DNA from: Castanea sativa
Lineage: Eukaryota; Streptophyta; Magnoliopsida; Fagales; Fagaceae
DNA: 64,000 nt
Direction: 5' to 3'
NCBI RefSeq assembly: GCF_040712315.1
Contig: NC_134019.1
Span: 38,407,873-38,471,872 of the forward strand
Positions 16,001 to 28,779 of this stretch are shown here, piece by piece. Below the pieces are notes generated by a model. It searched no databases. It saw only the letters and a list, made by a program, of their open reading frames with translations, and was not told where the DNA came from. Each line of letters begins with the position of its first letter. Within the stretch, counting starts at the first letter, position 1. The translations under genes were made by a program, and so were the position numbers.

Positions 16001-19000
16001 ACTGGGCTCCCTAGCGATTTTCTAGACCTTGGCGGGCTGGGTTTTTTTTCTTCCCTTTGTTTCATGAGTTCTAAGGATTACCCATTCAGGGGTTTGGGTT
16101 CTTCCTTAAAACCCTTAATGAATTTGAGCCTACCATCTTTTATTTATTTATTGCGGGCTCAAGTATTTTGTTATTTTTATGGAGTTCAATTCTCTGTGCC
16201 CTTTTTGGGCCTTGGCGCAACATTGTGACTTTTTAGACCTCAACACCTATTAACATAGGCCTACAAAAGAATCAATAAATATTTATGTTTCCTATTTGAT
16301 TGCTTCTTCTATCTTTCTATTTTTTTTTTAAACACTTGAACTTATTGTAGTTTCATGTGTTTTGTGCTAGATCTCTGAGGATGTATTTTGTTTTGTGAGG
16401 GCGTTTTCATGTCATCTACTTAATCTCTCTACCTTTAAGTAGATCTTTCTTTTAGACACCCAATTAACATAGGCCTACGAAAGAATCAATAAATATTTGT
16501 GTTTCCTATTTGATTGCTTTTTCTATCTTTCTATTCTATTTTCACATAAAATCATATATGTATTAAAAGTTAAAACTTCTGCTATCTCAAAAAAAAAAAA
16601 AAAATTACTGGCCAAAACTTTCACAGAGCATGATACCTTCTCTGCCTTCTTGACAGATTGATTAGGTGGAGCTGACACTTCTTTGGGCAGTTCTTCCCGC
16701 TTACCAAGACAATAGAAATTCAGGTAGTCTTGGGGATGTGAGTCTTCAAGATGCATGGAATTCAACTCTCGTGCTATGATTCCATACATCATTTGCATTG
16801 TCTGGCTCTGAGAACAGCAAAAGAACAAGATAATAATATGGAATTTAATATTACAATGATCAAATAATGTAACACTGTAACTACTAACTACATTACCCCA
16901 TGCAGGGAGGAAAACTATTATCTACTTGATTTAACGTTTTGGACAACCATGCAAGGTTCAATAAGTAGGAGGAAAATAATGTAAATGCTAATTGGTTAAA
17001 GAATTGTGAATGTTACCTGCCAAAATAGCACTTCTTCTGTGACCATGCGCACTGTACCTTCGGGGCACATTGGTATGACAATGTAAACCGCAAATCTCTC
17101 CTTTGCTCTAATCTTACTAGCAATCTTTAATGCCAGCTCCATTGGAATTAAATTATTGGCACCTGATCAAACCCAAAAAAGAGTCATTGAAGTAAGAGTT
17201 TGATGAATAAGAAGGAAAAAAAGAATAGAAGCCATTGGAACGTTGAGTTTGAGCATTTTATAGAGAGAGCAAATGGCCAGGTTATAATATTACTAATTGT
17301 GGAGATTGGGTCTATGACCTGGGTCTTTGTCAGATTGCCATGCATATGAAGATCCAAGAAAGAATTGATTCTCAATGTATATAAAATGCTGGGCAGATCT
17401 AATTGCCTGGATGTACGCTGATTGAATGCTCTTCTCTACAACCAAATTCTACAACAGAAGTGAAAGGCAGAGAAATTATAATGGAAAGTGTGGTGAAATG
17501 TACTAACAATTTTCCTATCAGAATTTAAGGCAATTAATTGGCTGCTAGCTCTGTACTTATTTATAACTAAAAGTAGGAATGAAGAATCAATATATCATTA
17601 TCACTTAGAAAATAGTAAACCTGAGTTGCAGGAAATATTTCCAAACACCCTGAATCAACTGAGCGGAAAACCTGCCAATTTTAGAATGAACAGCTAAAGA
17701 ATTAAGTAGAACTAAATGAATATATGTAATAAATTATAGGTTTAATTCCCATTTTAGCTCCTAACCTTGGTTTTATGTTTAAAAATGGTCCATAACATTT
17801 TAAATGTGCCATTTTACTCTTTCATTTTTTGATATATTGTGTCAAAATAGTCACTACCATTAAGTAGCGCATAGCAAAATCCAACATAACATATAGTGTT
17901 ATTAAAATAATATTTTTAATTATAAATGAATGCCTTGTGTGACCTTTGTTATAGGGAATTTTTTTTTAAACCTTTTGATGTGTCAAAATAATTATGTGGC
18001 TTTTATATTTTTCCGTGTTCAAAGGTGGTATAGTGTTTATCATAAATCAGATATACGAAGGCTTCATGAATGGCAATGCTTTGGTACAATTGCTTCAAGG
18101 TCTGTAACATGCCGTTCATAATTAAATTGATTTGGGGTTTGGATGGTCTGATGTTAAGGGAGTAAAAAAGGCTGTGGAAAATTATGATAGATCAGGAAAA
18201 AGATTTAAAATTCATGACTTTGTCCTTTTCTAGTCACTCATATCTTCACTCTTGCTACCAAAAATATCTTCCTTCACTTTCAAGGAAAAAATATACCCTT
18301 TAGTGGGTATATGCAACGACAATTGAGATTAGGCACAATTTATATGCAGTCAATATATATATAAAAGTAAAGAACTCATGCGAGAGAGCATGAGGTTCTG
18401 TCAAGTGGCGCTTTCTATAGCTCTTTTATTTAATCCATCAATCTTTTTTCTTTTTTGTTTTTTAGGTTTTCTTGGTTTTTTTTTTTGTTTTTGTTTTTTT
18501 TTTTTTTTTTGTTTCAAGTTTTTACACCTCATTTGTTATTACTCCTCACTCCTCTAACGTTTAAACTTTCAAGTATACCATTAATTCAGCCCTGCGTCTA
18601 ACCCTTCATTTGCCTACCCCTTGCAATTATCCAAGTTACATTTTAGGCTTTACCATACTTCCAGCCCTGAGTCTTAACAAAAATCTCAACAATTTCTATA
18701 ATTTTTTCATCTCTCTTGCCTCTCCTCTTCACTCTGCAACATCACCACCATATCTTCATCACCATTGCCAAACAAATCTACAACTTCACCATCATCCCTT
18801 GAGCCAAACTGAAAAAATTTCACAGCAGAAACTGAAAACCCAAAACCCACCATTTAGCCAAATTGAAATCCTAAACCACCTACGACCACCACCAAACAGC
18901 CCAAATCTCCACCATTGTCACCCATGCCACGTTGTCGCCAATCTACAAAGGATCCAATCATATCCAATGGCTCTCTCTCCACAGTTTGCACATTTGCCAA

Positions 19001-22000
19001 AATCACAAATGTATCATCAGAATTGGAGTATTCCTTTGAAGCCAGTTTTATTTTACCCTGTTGTTTTCTTTGGGATGTTATTTTTAATGTTTTCAACTAG
19101 AAGGAACTTTTCTTTTTTAATTAATAATTATTTATAATTTTAAGGCATGCAAAATTAATGAAGTTTTCTATGTATGATGAAGGATTGAAGATTTGAAAGC
19201 TTTAAGGGATCATCCAAATTTATATGTTGTAATTACTTTGAACCATTGTGGTTTGTGACTTTCAAATTACTGCATATTGCAAATGGTCATGTTGCTATTA
19301 GCTTGGGATACATACAAAAAATAACAGAGTGTTTTCAAATCTAAACTTGACAAATTTGGCACTAACTGCACTCACTAGAATTTTAGTTTTAATTTTGAAC
19401 TTTAATAGGATTTGATTAAAAATTGACATTGAAATAGGAGTGTTTTTTTATATTTTTAATTTTTTTTATTTCTCATTATTTCAATTCAATAATTATAACA
19501 GATATATGTATGCAATTTATAATTGTTGCTTTTTATGATAAACTCATTATTAATAAAGTTCTATAACAATTATGCTATAATACATGTACAACATTCTTCA
19601 AAATTATCTTATATAAAACATTATAACATTATCCGTGTATCGCACGGATAATTTACTAGTTACTCTTAATGATTGAGATTGAAAATTGAAAAAAAAAAAA
19701 AAAAACTTTCAGTCTCAATCTTTGAATCAAAAAAGTTCAAAAGTAAAAATATTTTGTGAGAGGAATGGAGCTAATTGCACCCATGTAATATCCTAAGTTG
19801 CACGGGTCCTAATCCATTGGTAGGAACTATTTTGACACAAATTCACAATATTAAAGACTGAAATAACAAATTTGAAATGTTAAGGACCATTTTAAAACAT
19901 AAAACAAAAGTAAAGAACAAAAATAAGGATTAAACCTAATCGTATAAGCTTTATTTCAAGAAGCACATACTAACTACTTTACCTGAACATGCCAGTTTTC
20001 TGGGTCATCTTCTTTGGAAACCCAGAATTTAGGGTCGTCATTTGAAATTGATTGGGAAGAACTCGGCATGGGGATGTCTAAGTTCATTAAAACACGAAAA
20101 AAGATTTTGCAGCACTTCTTAAGCCCTGACGACCATTTTGCAGCTTTGCCCCAAAGCTGCTCAAAAGTAGTGAGCACATCATACGCAGCAGGCCCTTCTA
20201 TCTTGCAATGTAAATCATGCCATGGTTGCCTTGGACGCTGAGCTCCTGCCTATTATTTGTGAAGAAACGAGAAAGAAAGATCATCCAATTTGTGAGCCAT
20301 GATGTGGTTTTGAACCCAAGTTCTCCCCAAGGGTAGAGATGGTGGATTAGTGGCGGAGCCAACTTGGAGGGGTATGCTTTTTATTTCTATTTTTAATGTT
20401 AATATAGGTATAGTTGTAAGTTTTTTTTTTCTTTCTTTCTTTTAAACCCTGAATTTTTTTCAATATTTATATTATAAGCATATAAGGTTTAAATCACATG
20501 AATTGGTTTATAAGTATAGTGAATTCCAATGATAATATTCCAAGCGCAATATGGATGAAAGTGGCGTGACCAAAGCATTTGTAAATCTTCAGCAAAAAAA
20601 AAGAAAAAAAGAAGCATTTGTAAATCAAATGATTCTGATTACAAATTTTAAAATATGAGGGGTGATTAGAAAATATTTATCAAAGGTGGAATTATATATG
20701 TAAATTTTATTTATTTATTTTCAAATATTTGAATCTTACACAAAGAGATTATTTTTTAAGGATAATTAGGATAAGGAGTCAGGACAATCCTGGCTCTCTC
20801 CCATCCAACTTTTTTGGCTAAGTCACAAAGATGGTGGATTGAGGGGTGAAATTGCACAACCAATCTTGCCAAAATTTTCAAAGTTTATGTAGTAAAACTT
20901 AAATCCCCCCAACCCCAAAGTTTATGGATTTCTTTTATATTTTTCTTTTTTATATGTCAAATAAAGTTTATGGATTTCTTTTATATATTTCTTTTTTATA
21001 TGTCAAATTTTATTAAAAAAAGATAAGAAAAATATTTCATATTTTATCAATGATTTTTAAAATTAAAGTTCAAAACCTACAAAAGGTTGAAGAAAAAAGA
21101 AATAATTTAATCATCTCCAATAAATTTACTTGAAAAGAGAAGAAGAAAAAAATGTAAAAAAAAGCTCAAATTCTTAATGCAATAATTAATTAATCTTCAA
21201 TAAATTTTTTTCGTTAAGTAATAAAATATAAGGATATATACATAATAAACTCTAAAGTTTAATATTTTTTTTAAAAAAAACATATCGTTTTCAAGTTAAC
21301 TTTGAATTCAAGTGCATATATATTCTCTTCTAAAAAAAAGTGCATATATATTCATAGTATAGTTTTTTTTAAAGTTACATTTTGATTATATTATGAATTA
21401 ACCAAAATATCAAAAATCACATGAGCTATACTCAACATTTGGCTAGCTACTAAAAATATTTTCGTGAGAATCATAGATTCAAATTGAAATTAAAAAAAAA
21501 AAAATCACAAAGTGTCTTCTTCACGTGTAAAAAAAGCCAAAAAAAAAAAAAATCATAATACATAAACACAGCATAAAATATTGCTTATTATTAACGTGAA
21601 TCATTTTTATCAATTAATTACGTTTCATGTACTTGCATGCATGTATGCGCATATGTGTTGCTGATGAATTACTTCCCCCTCCCCCCAACAAATAGAGAGA
21701 ATTGGATGATATAATTTAGTTACAAGACTTTTGACAATAACTTATTCTACTAAAAAGATAATAAAAGTCTTCAAGACATAATAGTAAATACTCACTGGAA
21801 GTGTTGGATTACAATAATCGTTCTGATATACAGTGTAACGATCACGAAATAGTCGATGCTCAGGGGTATCATAGCGGCCATCACGAAGGTCTAGACCTCC
21901 AATAAAAGCAGTGATCTTCCTTGTATCATCAGATGCTGGCGTATCCACAATCACACATTTCTGATGATGTGAACAGAGAAATTTATTGGCCTGGAGCACC

Positions 22001-24923
22001 ACAAGATAATTGTGAGCAATTTGATTTGCTTAATCATGCATCAAGCTAAGAAATAAAATTCAGGCTTCATTCTAAGCTAAGAAGTGCAATTTTTCGTCTA
22101 ATTTGTAACCTACCATGTAAGATAAATTTGTATACAAAAGAATTTTGACGGAGCAAGTGAAGCATAGACATGCATTAAGACATTTTCCTTCTCTTAAGTC
22201 CAATTAAATGGTCATTAAACTTAAAGTATTCCAAATAATCAGTTTTCTAATATTAAAACATTACACCCTTATCTTGTCCTCCTTCACCTATATACATGTG
22301 TGTGTGTATGTTTCTCAAAAAGAAAAAAAAACATTACACCATTGCAAACTCTTAGTGTGATGGTCACTTCACAAGTATAAGTGGTTGTGAGAAGTAGGGG
22401 AAATTCAAGTATCCAGAATGAAGTTTCACACACATACACTTAAATTAGACTATAGTAAAATTCTATCTCAAATAAAAAATAATTCAAAAAAATAAAATAT
22501 TGATTTATTCTAACATTGGAAAAAAATGACACATTTTAAGCATGTTTTGAATTAATCTTCAGTAGAATATCAATACCATAAATTTCCTTGTCAAAGTCAC
22601 AATTCCTGGTTCACTGTCTAGATATTTGAAAAGGTTTAGCTGACTTCGAGATGTCAATATACATTGGACGGAAGAGTTCTTGAAAAAATTCTGAGTTTCT
22701 TCATCATGAGTGTCCATCATACTAAGCTGCATGCAAAGCTCTATGAGTTAAATAATTATTTTGTAAGGGAAAAGTTTAGATATAATACCTTAAGATCTCT
22801 AATTAAATTCAAATAAATGATTGTATTGATCAATATAGATTTAATGCAGTTATGTGTTTGAATTATATTAATTTAGTTCCTCAAATTTTAAAAGTTAGTA
22901 TGATCATTCTTCGATCTCTTTTACATTTGCATTTTATTCAAATCAATAGTTGAAATTGACTTGATTTTGAAAAGTTAACCTTTTCATGACAGTCATTTAA
23001 AGTATGCTCCTAGAAAGCACTTGCACAAATACAGGCACGGGTATAAGTTCGGTATAGTATAGTGACACAACATTTTTTGAAATAGTAGTTTACAGGTATA
23101 ATGGGATACATATATTAATTAGTTATTAAATATATATTTATATATAGTTAAACATTTATTTTTCATAAATACTAAACATATATCAAATACTAAACATATA
23201 TATTATTAATCGTTTATTTTTTATTAAATTAAGAGTAATAATGGATAATAAATCAAATTCATTACTATTAGAGGATTTTCATAAAACAAATCAAGAATAG
23301 AGATATTTATTAATTTTTAAATTTAATATTATTATTTTGAGCATTAATTTTTTTTTCTTGTTTTGTGAGAGAGTATTCAATTCATCTTGTTCTCGTGTCT
23401 CCGTTGTGTCTTGCATCTTTTTTTTTTTTTTTTAATTTTTAAAAAATGACACAACTGGGACATGCGTGCAAGAGTGTCCGAAGAGTGTCAAGTGTTCGAT
23501 GTGTCTAACACAGGTATGACACTCCAAATGAAATAGTTGTGCTTCTTATTTTGTGCTCCTTTTACCTCATTGAATAATTCCTTTAAAAATAAAGCAAAGA
23601 GAAAACTAAATAATGAAATTGACTTGATTTTAAAAATCGAAAGTCTAATGAAAAATGACAGGCAATCTAAGGGAAAATAGCTAAAACATATTTTAGTCCT
23701 TAAAATTTAATTTGTCATTTTTGTCCTTAAACTTTAACATTAAAATTAAATTGGTTATTCCATCTGTTTTGTCGATGAAAGAAACTACTATTCACATATA
23801 TAATATGACCCTACTTTACTATATTTAGCGGTAATTAATAGACAACAAAGGTCGGAAGCTCTCTCTAAATAAAAATGTTGAAGTTAAAACACTACAATAA
23901 CAACAACAGTTAAAAAAAAAAATTATAAACATAACCATGTGAATTTTAATTAATCTAATTAATAAATTTTTTGTCGTCAAATAAAAAATTTATAGAAAAT
24001 TTAATGTTTAGCTGCTTATAAGTTGAAATTATACGATATTTATCTCATTCAAAAAACAAAAAACTTAAATGCCTTTAATCTTAAAAAGTAAATAAAAAAT
24101 AAAAATCCTTAAATGCCAATTCACCGTTAGCTCATACCACATCGTTCCAAAGCAAGAGCAAAACTCGAACGCCCTGCTTCGACTTATGCTTGAGCAAATC
24201 TCCCAAATTCAAATTCCCAGCACTAGGCAATGGCCTCGTCGGCTCTCTCACCAGCTTCACCTTGTGGTAAATGGACCACCCAACAATGTACACCACTTTT
24301 TCTGCCTCTAATATCGCATGGCACATATCCTCCCAACACTTTTCGTGCTCAAACACCTTCCCGTCTTGTAACTTAATCTCCGGCAGCATTGAGTCTGGCA
24401 CATGCGCGTCTTGATACAGCGTCACAGACCCACCTTTCCGAACCGGGAAGCGACAATCTTGGACTCCAAAATTATCAGGATCAGACGCAATACCATACTG
24501 GTACAACGGAGTGTCCTCACAGTTGGTGAATTTCACTTCAATGAAGATAGCGGCATCGGGTTTCATTTGTTTACCGGAACATGGGAACCAATGGCTGATA
24601 GCTTCGCCAGTGACAATTTGCTGGACCGAGACAGAAGTGGTTCCTACTGACTTCGTGTTATTAAGGTAATCATTGTACTGCAGGTTAAAGCGGAGCTCCG
24701 GTTTGAAGACTGGGTGGGCTAGGGGAATCTGGAGGTGCTCATTCCATTCTGGGCTTCTAGAGTTGTACACTACGGTGCGAGTGCGAGCCAAGTTGAAATC
24801 ACCGAGCAAAACCGTGACATAAGTGTCTGAGGGGATCTCGAAGCCGCGACCTTTGAGGATTTTCAGATCAAGGTCTCCATGAAGGTACTGCAGCGAGTCT
24901 GAATTAGTATTAACTTCTAACAT
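13006..24923 (-). CDS. Phospholipase D, delta-like, copy 1
   Basis: PLD hydrolyses membrane phospholipids to phosphatidic acid. Exons from the start: 24138-24923, 22577-22726, 21796-21990, 19983-20237, 17621-17671, 17319-17448, 17017-17162, 16637-16807, 13677-13877, 13006-13347. This gives 808 aa with no break. An N-terminal C2 domain spans about residues 10-150. HKD motif 1 is His321, Lys323, Asp328; HKD motif 2 is His643, Lys645, Asp650. [33 protein letters not shown] and [14 protein letters not shown] are PLD-delta-like. The 10-exon layout also fits delta/beta types rather than the few-exon alpha type. The segment between the exon 1/2 junction and HKD 1 is unlike usual PLD-delta and shorter around the junction. 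Alternative: a divergent clade annotated simply as PLD. Confidence 0.9.
13878..16636. other. PLD copy 1 intron 8, with nested repeats
   Basis: This intron holds a duplicated block AB-A'B' whose first AB is split by an LTR-like insertion (about 14878-16245). Block A: about 14738-14878 and 16329-16456. Block B: 16247-16330 and 16457-16550. The exons on both sides are intact. A 134-codon frame inside the insertion (15508-15912) has no recognisable domain. Confidence 0.65.
14878..16245. mobile_element. LTR-like insertion in PLD copy 1 intron 8
   Basis: The insertion interrupts a block that is continuous in its second copy at 16329-16550. The sequence is less AT-rich than its surroundings, begins near 'tgtgtgggtcc' and ends near 'gacctcaacac'. 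It encodes no recognisable gag or pol, so a solo LTR is the best reading. A clear 5-bp target duplication is not seen. Confidence 0.4.
18350..19659 (+). mobile_element. Non-autonomous Helitron in PLD copy 1 intron 4
   Basis: The 5' end starts TC followed by 'aatatatatataaaag' and 'gcatgaggttctgtcaagtg'. The 3' end has a hairpin (atccgtg-tatcg-cacggat, 19631-19649) a few bases before CTAG, followed by T. TC start, short 3' hairpin and CTRR end are Helitron hallmarks. No Rep/helicase is encoded. The base before TC is G rather than the expected A. Confidence 0.65.
20238..21795. other. PLD copy 1 intron 3
   Basis: AT-rich intron of 1.56 kb with poly-A and poly-T tracts and a local duplication (about 20925-21005, 'tttatggatttcttttatat'). 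No gene or named element is seen. Confidence 0.6.
22335..22497 (+). mobile_element. SINE-like repeat, copy 1
   Basis: Matches the copies at 40340-40512, 54985-55145 and 55655-55830. It carries 'agtgtgatggtcact' (A-box-like), 'acaagtataagtggttgtg', a degraded B box near 'aaattcaag' and the tail 'agtaaaattctatctcaaat'. It lies in PLD copy 1 intron 2. Confidence 0.55.
22727..24137. other. PLD copy 1 intron 1
   Basis: AT-rich 1.4-kb intron between the large C2-coding exon and the short exon 2. The donor is 'gtatga' and the acceptor 'catgcag'. Nothing else is recognisable. Confidence 0.65.
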
Positions 24924-25240
24924 GAGGACCGTAAAATTTCGCGAGAAAGAGAGAGGGTGGTGGGAAAACGAGTTACAAGTGTGTGATCTATTATTATTGT
25001 TGTTCCATCCTATATGGATAATAGTGTTGGACACATGAGGAATAATTTCTCCTCGTTTTACACGGTAATTGATTTTCTTTTTCTTCTGCATGAAATCATG
25101 GATAGAGTGATTTTATGCCTTTTGAGTTGTGCTAAAGCAATTCTTGTCTTGCGTAAGGACCAGTTCATGATTCTCATGAGAGTGTTCTTTAAATTTGGAT
25201 CATATAAAAGAAAGAATCTATTGAAGTGAAATGTCACCAA
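24924..25240. promoter_or_regulatory. PLD copy 1 promoter-proximal region with one repeat unit
   Basis: Upstream of the ATG at 24923. The stretch near 25100-25160 ('tgctaaagcaattcttg') matches the unit repeated about five times upstream of PLD copy 2 (62987-63775). The two promoters therefore share ancestry, and copy 1 keeps a single unit. No specific factor site is claimed. Confidence 0.55.
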
Positions 25241-26937
25241 TAATGCTATAATATATGATAAAAGATTATTGGAAAAAAATAAAGCTTTTTTTCTTTACAT
25301 AAATTAATGACTATTAAATACAAAATTATACCGATATATGAACAAATGATAAACTCCAAACTTCAAAGTTATAAATTTCAGCGCCTAAAAGGTTCAAAAT
25401 TATAACTACAACACAACACAAAGAACAATTTTTCCAACCATTTTCACCGTGGTAACAACACAAGCATACACAATGATGAATAATCTTTCAAACCAAGTTC
25501 TAGATTTCTTTGTTGGATGATTTACTAAAAAGGGGATCTCATCATCATAAACAACATTCTCACTCATGTTGTTGCTGGCACGCATATCATTTATGGGAAA
25601 GACAAAGAGCATATTTAAGAATTATTAAAGAGAAAAGGGGAAAACATTAGCAACTAAAAAATTGGCAATAAATTGATAAACCAAAACATGATTGACTTGG
25701 GTTTAAATCTAAATTTTTTTACATGCTTTGACAAGCTTATTTTATATGGGTTTATTTGGTTTAAAAACTAAAATGGGTAAAATTACAATTATACTTAATA
25801 TAGGTGAGGTAATTAAAAAAGTCTTATAACTCAGTGGCATTATTTGATTTTCTCAATAAAAGAAAACTTGGCTTGGAATCTCCCTCCCCACTTATTGTAA
25901 GAAACAAACAAAAAAACTTAAAAGATGTGATGTGAGACTTTAAATTTTTTTTTAAAATACATAAATAAGCTCGCTTTGAAATTAAAATGGATTTTAAGCA
26001 AAAGCAAATGAACCATGCATTAGTCTGAAGTTTAAGAAAGGAATAGTACAATCGAGGTGGCTTTTTTCACTTCGATGGAATGACCCACTTATATTCTTTT
26101 TATTATTAATAAAGAAAGGTATTTTAGCCAAAACTTCAAAGAAAGGAATCGTATGATCATGGCGACTTCCTTTCTTTCAATGTGAATGCTCCATTTATAC
26201 TCAGTTTTAGTAACGAAAGGGACTCTGTAAGCCTATTATTTTCGACAAAGAATTGCATGCTTTTGTGTTGAAGCAATATTTGGCTTGTGTAAACTCAAAT
26301 ATAACTTCTCTTAGGTTTTTTATTTTATTTTTTTTTTATAAACTTATTTTCATTGATTTATTTTACTTAGAAACTATGCTAAGTAAAAGTACAAATAGCC
26401 TTAAAATATGCTTAAAAATTATAAATAAGTTGGTAGTGAAAATAAGTTGAATTTTGAGTAAAAAAGCAAATGAACCATTAGCTAGAAGTTCAAGAAAGGA
26501 ATAGTGCAATTCTATTAGCTTTTCTCCTTTTAATATGATTAGTCCCCTTGTATTCTTTTTAATAATGGAGAAGGGGATTCTAATGTTGCGGAAGCTACAA
26601 GAAAACAAACACGTTGGTTTTAGAATGGAAAATAAACTAAACACGTTAACTTCAGAATGAAAACTTCAAATCCATGAGGGATCCCTTGAATTTCCAAGGT
26701 GATAGTGTTCTAGAATCTACTAGAGAGAAATAGACAAAGTCTGTATTTTTTATAAATCTAAAAACTGAACTACCATGGAGGCTACAATATGTTTAAATAA
26801 TAAAAGCAACCCTAGGGTGGCTAGGAAAACGCCTGGAAGCCCTAATCCGTACCAATCATGTAATTAGGTGGCAAAATAGTAATTTTTTTCCTAAAATAGC
26901 AAAATTTAGTTAATTGCAGAAAATGAAAATAATGTCT
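25241..26937. other. Non-coding DNA with degenerate repeats
   Basis: Three related stretches (about 25980-26110, 26110-26230, 26440-26590) share words such as 'gcaaatgaacca' and 'gaaaggaat', consistent with old tandem copies. A 68-codon - strand frame at 25406-25612 has a hydrophobic C-terminus but no recognisable relative, and I do not call it a gene. Confidence 0.5.
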
Positions 26938-26954
26938 CTAAGAGACGTCCCAAA

Positions 26955-27231
26955 ATAAAGCAAGAGTATAGGGATGTTTATGGGAAACATAAGCATTTCC
27001 TTCATACCATTGACCTTGGTGAGTATATCCATTAATAAGAACAAGATGCTTGGAAGGTTGAACATTCATCCAATTATTCTTTTCCCATTTGGGCAAAGTA
27101 CTCCAACATCTGATTGAAACATAAGGGGTTGCTGCAACATCTGCAACAGCCTTTTGGATAATATTAGGGAATTGGTTAATTTGATTATGACTCGTTAATT
27201 TGATGAGTCTGACAAAACCAAATTCAAACAT
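26955..27231 (-). pseudogene. Viral ORF2 fragment A
   Basis: Starts MFEFGFVRLIKLTSHNQ and matches the + strand ORF2 from about 33990. It is cut off after 'YVSHKHPY', where homology ends near 26955. It is about 92 codons and open. It lies immediately 3' of block B on the - strand and probably comes from a further copy of the same element. Confidence 0.75.
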
Positions 27232-27344
27232 ATGAATAGCAGATATATGGAATTAATTCAAAGTAAATGATAATTGAAAATAAGGCGATAGAACCAGCCA
27301 AGCAGTTGTATATCAAAATAATTCAAAGTATTGAAAACAGCAGT

Positions 27345-28507
27345 TGTTTATTGAATATACATCAAAGTACTTACAGTAGTAATAGCAACAAGATTACAGT
27401 GATCAACAGGTTGGGTAAACAGTACAAGGCTTGAAAGCTAGTCCTGGTTCCTAGTTACAAGCTTTGTGTAATCAGTGAGATATCTTGATCTAAGGAGGTC
27501 CTAGAGAGAGTTCTAAGGGAAATCCTAGAAAAAGATTCTGAGTTTAACAATAAGGGACAACCCCCCTTATATAAGTGAATAAAGTAGTGAACAGTACAAA
27601 GTAAATAGTGACATTTTACTATTCACATTAGGACCCGTGAGGGGCAATAAGAGAGCAATATCTGGAGGGAATCAAATCAGCTTTTGAGACCGAAAGTAGG
27701 TTGGCTAGTAGTGCCAAAAGTATCAGCAAAATAATTTTATCTTTTCGCAAAGCCTGTATCTTGGAATGGTCAACAATGGAAGAGTGATGGTGCCAAAATA
27801 GTCAACAAGGGATCATTATTGTCAGGAAAGTATCTTCGGCAAATAGAAGCATCATCTAGTTAGACCAATATGCTTCTAGGTAGAAGCTGCATCAAACGAG
27901 TAACCAGCATAAGGGTCCCCAGGAAAGGGATCCCATGGGGGATCATCATTGCATTCATGTTCATGATAGGTTGAATATTGGTTACAGAAACCACAATACA
28001 TTAATGGTTCGTAAACAAGATCTCTTGTGAGGAATATTCTTGGGTCATCATGTTCTACCCATTGTAAAGGCCGGACTACAGAAGTATAAGGTTTGTTAAC
28101 AAAAACAGAAATTTTGTCTGTACAACCAAAGAAATGGTAGTCTTTCCATAATTCTTCAGAGATATCAAGAATTCGATTGTTAAAGTAACTTCTCCAACAT
28201 TCAGCAAGAGCATAGGGATGTTTATGGGAAACATAGGCATTTCTTTCATACCATTGACCTTGGTGAGTATATCCATTAATAAGAACAAGATGCTTGGAAG
28301 ATTGAACATTCATCCAATTATTCTTTTTCCATTTGGGCAAAGTACTCCAACATCTGATTGAAACATAAGGGGTTGCTGCAACATCTGCAACAGCCTTTTG
28401 GATAATATTAGGGAACTGGTTAATTTGATTATGACTCGTTAATTTGATGAGTCTAACAAAACCAAATTCAAACATTTGAGAAAGCCAGAAAGGATCATCA
28501 TCAGAGT
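27345..28507 (-). mobile_element. Inverted 3' block B of the viral element
   Basis: This roughly 1.16-kb block matches 33955-35125 in opposite orientation. In - strand order it holds the ORF2 C-terminal part (28507-27876), an untranslated stretch, a TATA box ('cttatataag' complement, 27566-27575) and an AATAAA signal (27347-27352). Homology ends a few bases past AATAAA, the same place as in the + copy. Its far end (28507) abuts 28508-28779, which matches nothing else in the window. Confidence 0.8.
27876..28475 (-). pseudogene. Viral ORF2 C-terminal part, copy B
   Basis: An uninterrupted 199-codon frame, better preserved than the + copy over the same region. Near the C-terminus is a cluster CGFCNQYSTYHEHEC, spaced C-x2-C-x6-H-x-H-x-C, which could bind a metal ion. 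The protein family is not known to me. Function unknown. Confidence 0.7.
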
Positions 28508-28779
28508 CATTCTTTCCTTGGCCGATAGTGTTGTTGTGTCTTTTATATTCTGTCTGTGTCTACCTGACCTTGTGATACTTCGTTATTGTGTTGGTCTCAC
28601 CGTCGTTGGCGCCACCGCCATTGTAAAAAGTCCCAGATCCGAACAGTAAGGCCCGTGAAGCCAGGAGAGCGTGAGGGCGTGAGAGGAATAGGGTTGATGT
28701 CCGGTATGTGTTACGAAATGCAACGGTTGTGAGAAAAACATGATAATTGAGTGTTATAACTAAGATAGATATTGATAGG

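Noticed and set aside
18610..19137. 175-codon frame rich in His, Pro and Ser
   Set aside because: It lies inside the Helitron at 18350-19659; a C-rich low-complexity stretch explains it.
20237..20245. Upstream acceptor 'ataggcag' for PLD copy 1 exon 4
   Set aside because: It puts the exon out of frame; the acceptor 8 bp downstream ('gagctcag') keeps frame and matches copy 2.
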